Positions 44,764 to 52,439 of a DNA stretch of 64,000 nt are shown in pieces. Every line of letters begins with the position of its first letter. Positions within the stretch are counted from its first letter, which is position 1. Position numbers and translations under genes: made by a program. Under the pieces are notes generated by a model. It searched no databases. It was not told the origin of the DNA and saw only the letters and a list, made by a program, of their open reading frames with translations. The stretch is from Streptomyces hygroscopicus subsp. hygroscopicus (lineage in GTDB: Bacteria > Actinomycetota > Actinomycetes > Streptomycetales > Streptomycetaceae), in the NCBI RefSeq assembly GCF_030269125.1, contig NZ_BSSM01000015.1, positions 1 through 64,000 of the forward strand, given 5' to 3'.

Positions 44764-46596
44764 CTACTCCTTCGGCCGCACCGTCGGCATCCCCAGGAAC
44801 GGCAGCCGCAGCGCGCCGAACGCCTCCGCCGGAACCGCGGGGGACCGCGGCTCCACCGGCTTCAGCCGCTCGTACGCCGCTCCCGGCGCCGGCCGCGGGT
44901 CCTCCTCGCCCTTGTTCGGCCAGAAGGACATGGCCCGCTCGGCCTGCGCGGTGATCGTCAGCGAGGGGTTGACGCCCAGGTTCGCGGAGACCGCTGCGCC
45001 GTCCACGACCGAGATGCCGGGGTGGCCGTACAGCCGGTGGTACGGGTCGATCACCCCGGTGTCGGCCGAGTCGCCGATCGGGCAGCCGCCGAGGAAGTGC
45101 GCGGTGAGCGGGGTGCCCATCAGCTCGCCGACGTTGCTGCCGGGGAAACCGTTGATCTCGGCGGCGAGCGCGGAGGCGGCCTCGGTGGCGGCCCTGATCT
45201 GCTTGGGATTGGGCGCGCCGTGGCCCTGCCGCGCGGTGAGCAGGCCCTTTCCGACGCCACCCGGCTTCAGGTACGTCGTCAGCGAGTTGTCCAGGGACTG
45301 CATGACCAGGCCGATGATGCTCCGCTCCGACCAGCGCCGGTTGGACAGGGAGCGCAGGACGAGCGTGGGATGCCGGGCCGCGTTCGCCAGCCAGGCCAGC
45401 ACCCGCGAGGAACCCTCGGTGTACGGCACCTGGAGGATGGACAGCCCGCCCATCGCGTTGGAGCCCTTGCCGTAGCGGACCGGCTCGATGTGGGTGTTCT
45501 CGTCCGGGTGGATCGACGAGGTGATCGCGACGCCCCGGGTGAAGTCGGCCCGCGGGGTGCCGTGCGCCTTGCGGTAGCGGCGGTCGTCGGTCTGCGCGCC
45601 GACCAGCGCTTCGGAGTTGGTGCGGGTCAGATCGCCCAACCTGGCCGACACATGGGGCAGTTGCCCGTTCGCCTTCATCCGGTGCAGCAGGGTCTGGGTG
45701 CCGTACGTACCGGCGGCGATCACGACCCGGCGCGCGGTGAAGAGCCGGCCCGCGCCCTTCTTCCTGCGGTCCGTCGGCAGGGTGGCCACCGCGTACCCGC
45801 CGCGCGAGTCGTCGGTGACGGACACCACCGTGGTCATCGGATGGACCACCGCGCCCGCCTTCTCGGCGAGGTGGAGGTAGTTCTCGTTCAGCGTGTTCTT
45901 GGCGCCGTGGCGGCAGCCGGTCATGCACTCGCCGCACTCGGTGCAGGCGTTGCGCTCCGGGCCCGCCCCGCCGAAGTACGGGTCGGGCACCCGCTGCCCC
46001 GGCGACGCCTTCGCGCTGCCGTCCGCGTCCTTGCCGTCGCCGAAGAAGACGCCCACCGGCGCGAAGTGGAAGGAGTCGCCGACACCCATCCGCTCGGCCG
46101 CCGCCTTCAGATGGACGTCCGAGGGGGTCGTCGTCGGGTTGAGCCGCACGCCGAGCATCCGCTTGGCCTGGTCGTAGTACGGCTTCAACTCCTCCTGCCA
46201 GTCGGTGATGTCCTTCCACTGGGGGTCGTCGAAGAACGCCTTCGGCGGCACGTACAGGGTGTTGGCGTAGTTGAGCGAACCGCCGCCGACACCCGCGCCG
46301 GCCAGCACCATCACATTGCCCAGCAGATGGATGCGCTGGATGCCGTACATGCCGAGCTTCGGGGCCCACAGGTAGTTCTTCAGGTCCCAGGAGTTCTTCG
46401 GCAGCGACTCCCGGGTGAAGCGGCGCCCGGCCTCGAGCACGCCCACCCGGTAGCCCTTCTCGGTCAGGCGCAGGGCCGACACGGACCCGCCGAAGCCGGA
46501 GCCGACCACGATGACGTCGTAGTCGTACCCGTCATGCGCGCCGTCCCCGTCGTGCCCGTTCTCGTCCCGGGTCTGGACAGACTTCTCCTGCGACAC
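44764..46596 (-). CDS. GMC-type FAD oxidoreductase with Cys cluster (ChoD-like)
   Basis: The 610-residue flavoprotein has a dinucleotide-binding N-terminus (VIVVGSGFGGSVSALRL), a GAGVGGGSLNYANTLY segment, a conserved cysteine cluster CTECGECMTGCRHGAKNTL (about residue 217), and the C-terminal GMC signature with the active-site histidine region LGGCPIGDSADTGVIDPYHRLYGHPGISVVDGAAVSANLGVNP. It resembles actinobacterial cholesterol-oxidase-like (ChoD) proteins, which in mycobacteria also lie near gua genes. The cysteines could bind a cluster or form disulfides; no experimental support is known to me. ATG at 46596. A succinate-semialdehyde dehydrogenase gene precedes it (27 nt). Confidence 0.87.
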   Translation of the reverse strand: MSQEKSVQTRDENGHDGDGAHDGYDYDVIVVGSGFGGSVSALRLTEKGYRVGVLEAGRRFTRESLPKNSWDLKNYLWAPKLGMYGIQRIHLLGNVMVLAGAGVGGGSLNYANTLYVPPKAFFDDPQWKDITDWQEELKPYYDQAKRMLGVRLNPTTTPSDVHLKAAAERMGVGDSFHFAPVGVFFGDGKDADGSAKASPGQRVPDPYFGGAGPERNACTECGECMTGCRHGAKNTLNENYLHLAEKAGAVVHPMTTVVSVTDDSRGGYAVATLPTDRRKKGAGRLFTARRVVIAAGTYGTQTLLHRMKANGQLPHVSARLGDLTRTNSEALVGAQTDDRRYRKAHGTPRADFTRGVAITSSIHPDENTHIEPVRYGKGSNAMGGLSILQVPYTEGSSRVLAWLANAARHPTLVLRSLSNRRWSERSIIGLVMQSLDNSLTTYLKPGGVGKGLLTARQGHGAPNPKQIRAATEAASALAAEINGFPGSNVGELMGTPLTAHFLGGCPIGDSADTGVIDPYHRLYGHPGISVVDGAAVSANLGVNPSLTITAQAERAMSFWPNKGEEDPRPAPGAAYERLKPVEPRSPAVPAEAFGALRLPFLGMPTVRPKE

Positions 46597-46624
46597 GTGC
46601 TCTCCTCGTCGAGAACGGGGGTTT

Positions 46625-48238
46625 CTAACGGAACCGGAATGCCTTCAGCAGCCGGAGACTCGTGGTCATGAGGCGGGCGTAGCCCTCGTCCGTCATGCCC
46701 AGGGAGGGCGCCATCGGCAGCAGCCGCTGCTGGGCGACCGTCTGGGCCTCGGTGTACTTGAGGATGCCCTCGGAGCCGTGGCGGCGGCCGAGGCCGGAGT
46801 CCTTCATGCCGCCCATCGGGGACTGGACGCTGCCGTAGGCGGGGGCGTAGCCCTCGTTGACGTTGACCGTGCCGGTGCGCAGCCGGGCGGCGACGTCGCG
46901 GCCGCGGCGGGCGTCCTTGGTCCAGACGGAGGCGTTGAGACCGTACGGCGTGGCGTTGGCGCGCTCGACGGCCTCGTCCACGTCCGAGAAGCGGTAGACC
47001 GAGACGACCGGGCCGAAGGTCTCCTCCTCGCAGACCGCCATGGAGCCCTCGACGCCGTCGAGGATGGTGGGCTCGAAGAAGTAGGGGCCGATGTCGGGCC
47101 GGGCCACGCCGCCCGCGAGCACCTTCGCGCCCTTGTCGACGGCCTCGCGCACGTGCCGTTCGACGGTCTTCAGCTGGCGCTCGCCGACCAGGGAACCCAT
47201 CTCGGCTCCGTAGGCGAGGGAGTTGCCGAGCCGCATCGCCTTGGTGCGGGCGGCGAAGCGCTCCAGGAAGGCGTCGGCGATCGACTCGTGGACGTACAGC
47301 CGCTCGATGGAGATGCAGAGTTGGCCGGCGGAGGAGAAGCAGGCGCGCACGGCGCCGGCGGCGGCCTTCTCGACGTCGGCGTCGTCCAGGACCAGCATGG
47401 CGTTCTTGCCGCCGAGTTCGAGGGAGACGCCGATCAGCCGGGCGGCGGCGCCCTGGGCCACCTCGCGGCCGGTGCGGGTGGAGCCGGTGAAGGAGACGTA
47501 GTCGGCGTGCTTGACCAACTCGGGCCCGACGACCGGCCCTTCGCCGATGACGACCTGGAAGACGCCCTCGGGCAGCCCGGCCTCGATCAGCAGGTCACGG
47601 GCCCACAGGGCGGTGAGGCACGTCTCGGTGTCGGGCTTCATCACGACGGCGTTGCCCGCGACGAAGGCGGGCAGGGCGTCGCCGACGGACAGCTCCAGCG
47701 GGTAGTTCCAGGGCGCGATCTGGCCCACCACCCCGCGCGGGTGGCGCAGTTCGGTGACCTTCGTCAGGGTCGGCACGGCGCCCGTGTGCCGCTTGGGGCG
47801 CAGATAGGCGGGGGCCTTGCGGCCGTAGTGGCGGGCCGCGACGGCGACGGCCAGCACCTCCTCGTGCGCGTGCAGCCGGGCCTTGCCGGTCTCCAGCTGG
47901 ACGAGGTCGAGGACCTCGGCCTGGCGCTCCAGGAGGAGGTCGTGGAAGCGGAGCAGGACGGCGGCCCGCCGCCGCACCGGGGTCCGTTCCCACACGACCT
48001 GCGCGGCGCGGGCCGCCTCGAAGGCTCTGCGCACGTCCTCGGGGGTGGACTCGGGCAGGTCGGCCAGCTTCTCGCCGGTGAACGGCATGTGGTTGGCGGT
48101 CCGGCCGGAACCTGCGACGCCCTTGGTCAGCCGGGCCACCAGCTCCGGGGTGACCACGTCGGCGGCGGTGCGGGCACCCTCGGGGGAGGGCGCGAGGGGG
48201 TTGGTACCGGCGATGTCCGGGGCCTGCGTGTCCGTCAT
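46625..48238 (-). CDS. gabD2: Succinate-semialdehyde dehydrogenase (NADP-dependent type)
   Basis: This 537-residue aldehyde dehydrogenase has the cofactor segment GQIAPWNYPLELSVGDALPAFV, the general-base glutamate in SLELGGKNAMLVLDDAD (about residue 275), and the nucleophilic cysteine in ACFSSAGQLCISIERLYV (about 307). It closely resembles actinobacterial GabD2, which oxidises succinate semialdehyde to succinate. Substrate identity is inferred from family. ATG at 48238 and an inverted repeat at 48310-48331 suggest regulated transcription. The GMC oxidoreductase gene follows after 28 nt and is probably co-transcribed. Confidence 0.85.
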   Translation of the reverse strand: MTDTQAPDIAGTNPLAPSPEGARTAADVVTPELVARLTKGVAGSGRTANHMPFTGEKLADLPESTPEDVRRAFEAARAAQVVWERTPVRRRAAVLLRFHDLLLERQAEVLDLVQLETGKARLHAHEEVLAVAVAARHYGRKAPAYLRPKRHTGAVPTLTKVTELRHPRGVVGQIAPWNYPLELSVGDALPAFVAGNAVVMKPDTETCLTALWARDLLIEAGLPEGVFQVVIGEGPVVGPELVKHADYVSFTGSTRTGREVAQGAAARLIGVSLELGGKNAMLVLDDADVEKAAAGAVRACFSSAGQLCISIERLYVHESIADAFLERFAARTKAMRLGNSLAYGAEMGSLVGERQLKTVERHVREAVDKGAKVLAGGVARPDIGPYFFEPTILDGVEGSMAVCEEETFGPVVSVYRFSDVDEAVERANATPYGLNASVWTKDARRGRDVAARLRTGTVNVNEGYAPAYGSVQSPMGGMKDSGLGRRHGSEGILKYTEAQTVAQQRLLPMAPSLGMTDEGYARLMTTSLRLLKAFRFR

Positions 48239-48309
48239 GAGGCGCAGGGTATGCCGCGGCGAACACTTTGTGTACCCGTCGGTAACGACGATTCACGGAG
48301 CACTCACAT

Positions 48310-48331
48310 GTTGCCAGTGATCGCTGGCAAC
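48310..48331. promoter_or_regulatory. Inverted repeat GTTGCCAG-N6-CTGGCAAC upstream of the dehydrogenase operon
   Basis: A perfect 8-bp inverted repeat with a 6-bp spacer lies about 70 bp upstream of the gabD2 start. It has the symmetry of a TetR- or GntR-type operator. No local regulator is an obvious match. Confidence 0.55.
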
Positions 48332-48374
48332 AAACGGCCTGATCAGGGGGTTGCCGAGTCGAACAACCGCCCGA

Positions 48375-49496
48375 TCAGTCGCCCGCGGGTTTTTTCGCGA
48401 GGAAGAGCGTGAGGGTGCTGAAGGGGGTGCGGCGGCGGGGCGCGGGCCGGGGGTCCGGTCTCGGGCCGGGGTCGGACCGCGGCCCGGGGTCCGCCCCCGG
48501 CCCGGAGGCCGGCCGCGGCCGCGCCCCCGGTACGGCGCCGGGGTCCGGCCCGCCCCGCACCTCGGCCGGTTCCGGCGCCTCCGTCACTCCCAGGTACTCC
48601 CGCAGCTCCGCCGCCACCTGCTCCGCACCCGGCCGGGCCTCTGGCCGCTCCTCGTGCAGCCGGTCCAGGAGGGGGCCGAGCGCGCCGGGGTCGGTGCCGC
48701 CGAGAGCGGCGCGCAGCAGGGCGCCCAGCGACCACAGGTCGGAGGCGGGCCCCGCACCGGGACCGGCCGCGTGCTCGGGAGCGACGAAGGAGACGCCTTC
48801 ATCGGACCGGCCCCCACCGGTCCGGTCCCCACCGGACCCGCTCCTGCCCGGTACGCCGCCGGACCCACCCCGGCCGGGTACGCCCCCGCCGGACCCACCC
48901 CCGCCGAGCACACCCGCACCGGACCCGCTTCCGCCGGGCCCGTCTCCCCCCGCCCCGCCGCCGAGCACTCCCCCGCCGGCCCCGTCCCCGATGCCGAAGT
49001 CGGTGAGCACGACCCGCCCGGTGCCGGACTCCAGCAGCACGTTGGCCGGTTTCAGATCGCGGTGCACGATGCCCACGGCATGCGCGGCGCGCAGGGCGCC
49101 GAGCACGGCGAGCCCGATGCGGGCGGTCTCGGCGGGCGGCAGGGGGCCGCGGCGCAGCGCCTCGCCCAGGGACTCGCCCTCCACCAGCTCCATCACGATC
49201 CAGGGCACGCCGGCCTCGGTGACGACGTCGTACACGGTGACGGCGGACGGATGCCGCACCCGGGTGGCCGCGCGGGCCTCGTGGTGGAGCCGGTGGGCGA
49301 GCCGTCGGCTCTCCTCGTCCCCGGCCGGGTCGCCGGGCAGCCAAGGCTCCTTGACGGCGACGCGGCCGTGCCCCCCGTCGCCCTCGTCCCAGGCGCGCCA
49401 GACGGTTCCGGCGGGTCCGGTGCCGAGGCGGTCGGTCAGCCGGTAACGCCCGCCGATCACACGTGTGCCGAGCGGGTGTTCGCCGTCTTCAGCCAT
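48375..49496 (-). CDS. Ser/Thr protein kinase with Gly/Ser-rich insert in the activation segment
   Basis: The 373-residue kinase has the glycine loop DRLGTGPAGTVW (about 23-33), ATP lysine K49 (VAVKE), catalytic loop HRDLKPANVLL (145-155) and DFG (166-168). Between DFG and the APE-equivalent APEH (239-241) lies an insert of about 60 residues (170-231), almost entirely Gly and Ser with GGGVPGRGGSGGVPGR-type repeats. The C-terminus is a Pro/Arg-rich tail without a membrane helix, so the kinase is probably soluble. ATG at 49496 is preceded by AAGACG-type sequence only. It is the outermost member of the kinase cluster. Confidence 0.85.
   Translation of the reverse strand: MAEDGEHPLGTRVIGGRYRLTDRLGTGPAGTVWRAWDEGDGGHGRVAVKEPWLPGDPAGDEESRRLAHRLHHEARAATRVRHPSAVTVYDVVTEAGVPWIVMELVEGESLGEALRRGPLPPAETARIGLAVLGALRAAHAVGIVHRDLKPANVLLESGTGRVVLTDFGIGDGAGGGVLGGGAGGDGPGGSGSGAGVLGGGGSGGGVPGRGGSGGVPGRSGSGGDRTGGGRSDEGVSFVAPEHAAGPGAGPASDLWSLGALLRAALGGTDPGALGPLLDRLHEERPEARPGAEQVAAELREYLGVTEAPEPAEVRGGPDPGAVPGARPRPASGPGADPGPRSDPGPRPDPRPAPRRRTPFSTLTLFLAKKPAGD
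48804..48989. repeat. Gly/Ser-coding repeat region inside the kinase gene
   Basis: This GC-rich stretch encodes the Gly/Ser insert and contains several imperfect copies of motifs coding for GSGGGVPGR. Repetitive short units make length changes likely. Confidence 0.7.
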
Positions 49497-49542
49497 GTCC
49501 CATGAGTACCGCGCGCACCACACCGTTGTCGAAGCGGGACGG

Positions 49543-50448
49543 TCAGACGGCCCACCGCCGCATCGTGAACCCGCCGCGCCCCTCGCCCACTTCGACGACA
49601 CCGGTACCCGGGAAGTGCGCGGGGATCACCAATGCGCGCTCGTCCGCCGCCTGTTGCAGAACCCGCCGCCGGGTCGACGCCGCCTGCCGCGGATCGAGGC
49701 AGAAGCAGCTGTTGCACCCGGGCCGCAGGACCTGTACCGGGCTGTGCAGCACGTCGCCGACGAACACCGCGTGTTCGCCCCGGGAGGAGACCCTCAGCAC
49801 GGACGATCCCGGGGTGTGCCCGGGGGCGGGCTCCAGGCGGAGATGCTCGTCGACGCGGTACCCGTCCTCCCATACGACGGCCTGCCCGGCCCGGTGCACG
49901 GGGGCGATGCTGTCCTCGTACAGCAGCCGGTCGTCCACCCGCGTACCGCCCGCGTAGCCGCCCTCGGGGCCGAAGTAGCGGTCGTCGGGGGCCGGGAGCA
50001 GATAGGTGGCGCGCGGGAAGGCGGGCACCCATTCCCCGTTCTCGTCGCGGGTGTTCCAGCCGACGTGGTCGCCGTGGATGTGGGTGTTCACGACGACGTC
50101 GACCTCCGCCGGGTCCACCCCGGCCCGGCGCAGCCGTCCCGGGAGATCGCCCGGCTGCCGGTGGAACAGCGGACTGCCGGGCCGCTCCCGGTCCCGTCCG
50201 ACCCCGGTGTCGACCAGCACCGTCCGGCCGCCGCTGCGCACCACCCAGGTCTGGACCGCCAGCATGGCCATGTCCCGGTCCGGCTCCCAGTACCGGGGCA
50301 CCAGTTCCCCCGCGTGCTCCCGCCACACCTGCGCCCCGCAGTCCGGGACCAGCCGCCGTGCCGGCACGAGGGGCCCCTGCCGTTCCACGATCTGCAGCAC
50401 CTCGACGTCGCCGACCACGAATGCCCGTACATCCTGCTCGTCCTTCAT
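49543..50448 (-). CDS. MBL-fold metallo-hydrolase
   Basis: The 301-residue protein has the metallo-beta-lactamase metal motif VVNTHIHGDHVGWNTR (HxHxDH, about residue 118), plus later histidines in APGHTPGSSVLRV and VIPAHFPG. The layout resembles the AHL-lactonase/AttM-like MBL group, but substrates of such proteins vary widely. ATG at 50448. It lies 46 nt upstream of the kinase start and is divergent from the AraC gene by about 80 bp. A link to the kinase is not evident. Confidence 0.87.
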   Translation of the reverse strand: MKDEQDVRAFVVGDVEVLQIVERQGPLVPARRLVPDCGAQVWREHAGELVPRYWEPDRDMAMLAVQTWVVRSGGRTVLVDTGVGRDRERPGSPLFHRQPGDLPGRLRRAGVDPAEVDVVVNTHIHGDHVGWNTRDENGEWVPAFPRATYLLPAPDDRYFGPEGGYAGGTRVDDRLLYEDSIAPVHRAGQAVVWEDGYRVDEHLRLEPAPGHTPGSSVLRVSSRGEHAVFVGDVLHSPVQVLRPGCNSCFCLDPRQAASTRRRVLQQAADERALVIPAHFPGTGVVEVGEGRGGFTMRRWAV

Positions 50449-50528
50449 GTCCCCGACTCTAGGAACCCGGCGTGAGCATCCCCATGCTCTTCTTGCTCAT
50501 CCGGATACGCCGTCGTCTCATGGGCGGC

Positions 50529-51434
50529 ATGGATGTGGTGAGCGACGCGATCTCCGCGGTGCGGGTGGGCAGCCCCTCCTCGGACCGGCTCCGGGTGAGC
50601 GGCGAGTGGCGGGTGCGGCTGCCGCCGTACGAGGGGGCGGGCTTCCATGTCGTCCTCGGCGGCAGCTGCCGGCTGCTGCGGGACGGTGACGACGGCGATC
50701 CGGTGACCCTGGGCCCCGGGGACGTGACACTTCTGCCGCACGGGACGGGGCACGCGCTGACGAGCGCCGGGGACGGCGGCGAGGTCGAGCTGCTGTGCGG
50801 CAAGTACCGGCTCGACCGCAGCCGTACGCATCCGCTGATGGCGGAGCTGCCGCAGGTGGTGCATCTGCCGCACCGGGTCGGCGAACATCCCGAACTGCGG
50901 TCCGCCGTCGACCTGTTGGCCCGGGAACTGGAGGAGCAGCGGCCGGGCGGCTGTCTCGCGCTGCCGAGCCTGCTGGACCTGCTCCTCGTCTACATGGTGC
51001 GCGCCTGGATGGGCCGGGCGCGCACCGGCGCGTGGCCGGTGGTGCTGAACGACCCGGTGACGACGGCCGCGCTGCGGGCCCTGCACTCCGATCCGGCGGC
51101 CCCCTGGACGGCCGAGCGGCTGGCCGCCGAGGCCGGGGTCTCGCGGGCCACCCTCGCGCGCCGCTTCACCGCCCTGGTCGGCCGGTCGCCGATGGCCTAC
51201 CTCACCTGGTGGCGGCTGACGCTGGCCGCGGCCCGGCTGCGGGAGTCCGACGCGCCGCTCGCGACGGTGGCGCGCGAGACGGGGTACGGCAGCCCGTACG
51301 CCCTCTCGCACGCCTTCAGCCGGGAGTTCGGGGTCACACCGGGGCGGTACCGGGACCGCGGCACCCCGGCGCCCGACCGGACTTCGGTGCCCCTGGTCCA
51401 CGCGGCCCCGGCTCCCGGCGCCCCGAGCCCCTGA
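50529..51434 (+). CDS. AraC-family regulator with cupin_6 sensor domain
   Basis: The 301-residue protein has an N-terminal cupin-like domain (about 5-140, with EWRVRLPPYEGAGFHVVLGGSCRLL and LGPGDVTLLPHGTGHAL). A C-terminal AraC DNA-binding domain follows with two helix-turn-helix units (WTAERLAAEAGVSRATLARRF and PLATVARETGYGSPYALSHAF). The profile matches regulators that respond to small effectors and control a neighbouring gene. The divergent MBL hydrolase is the likely target. ATG at 50529 is preferred; ATG at 50520 is possible. Confidence 0.85.
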   Translation: MDVVSDAISAVRVGSPSSDRLRVSGEWRVRLPPYEGAGFHVVLGGSCRLLRDGDDGDPVTLGPGDVTLLPHGTGHALTSAGDGGEVELLCGKYRLDRSRTHPLMAELPQVVHLPHRVGEHPELRSAVDLLARELEEQRPGGCLALPSLLDLLLVYMVRAWMGRARTGAWPVVLNDPVTTAALRALHSDPAAPWTAERLAAEAGVSRATLARRFTALVGRSPMAYLTWWRLTLAAARLRESDAPLATVARETGYGSPYALSHAFSREFGVTPGRYRDRGTPAPDRTSVPLVHAAPAPGAPSP

Positions 51435-51467
51435 CCCGCCGGACCGAGCCCCCGGCGCCCCCGTCCC

Positions 51468-52342
51468 TCAGAGCTTCCGGACCTCCGGATTCGCGATCGC
51501 CGTCCTCGCCACCTCGCGGCCCCGCCCGGTGAAGTCTCCCTTGCCCGGGTAGCCGACGACCAGCTTGTACATGTCGCCGGAGCGGGTGCGGTAGTAGAAG
51601 ACCTGGAGTTCGCGGGGGCGCGGGTCCCGGCTGTCGTCGGTCGTGCAGGTGACCGTGTCGCGCGCGGCCTCCCGGCCCTTGTAGGTGGTGGTGTCGTCCG
51701 GGTGCGTGTTCGCGCCCTCGGGCATGTCCAGGGAGTACTCGCCCCGGGCGCGGAACTCCTCGTCGTCCGCGTACATCTGGGACCGCGCCGAGTTCCTGAT
51801 CTCGCCGTTGTCGGGCTTCACGTCCCGGTGCGGGACGCCCGCAGCGTGCGCCGCCTCCGGCGCGCCGAGCACCTCCAGGCCGACCCGGGCCGCCTCGCGC
51901 GCGTCCAGGGTGCCCTCGTCGAGCACCTCGCCCAGCGTGCGGCCGTGCACCAGCTCCATCACGCGCCAGGGGCGGCCGTCGACCACCGCGACGTCGTACA
52001 CGTGCACCACGGCCGGATGGTCGAGGCGGGCCGCGGCGCGGGCCTCGCGGCGCACCGCTCGAAGGCGTTGGCGCGTTCCCGTTCGGGAAGGTGGTCCGGT
52101 ACCCGGGGCTCCTTGACGGCGACCTCGCGGTCCACGGTCTCGTCCCGGGCCCGCCACACCGTGCCCATCCCGCCCCGGCCCAGCCTGGCCGTCAGCCGGT
52201 AACGCCCCGCGATCAGGGGTCCGGCCCCGGCGGCCGGGCCCGGCACCGGTACCGCCTCCCGCTGTGTGCGCGGCCTCGGCGGCCGAAGGACGAAGCTCGT
52301 CGTGTCGTCGGCCGTCCGGCCCGCTCCCCCGTCACTGCTCAT
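51468..52342 (-). pseudogene. Broken Ser/Thr kinase gene (frameshift plus internal deletion)
   Basis: The N-terminal part (52342 down to about 52056) encodes LIAGRYRLTARLGRGGMGTVWRA and the ATP-lysine motif VAVKE in one frame. Kinase sequence then continues in another frame with RREARAAARLDHPAVVHVYDV up to HRDVKPDN. A lost base in the G-run around 52055 explains the shift. After HRDVKPDN (about 51810) the sequence jumps directly to what looks like an extracellular domain (RSQMYADDEEFRARGEYSLDMPEG), so the DFG motif, activation segment, C-lobe and membrane helix are missing. Two usual leucines read proline (LGAPEAAHAAGVPHRD). The gene is non-functional as a kinase. Confidence 0.85.
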
Positions 52343-52439
52343 GCACCATCCTTATCGCGCCGTCGCGCCGTCGCGCCGCCGAGCCACCGGCAGGCGGCAC
52401 CGGTCACGAACCCGTGACGCGGCGCACCGCCGCACGCGG

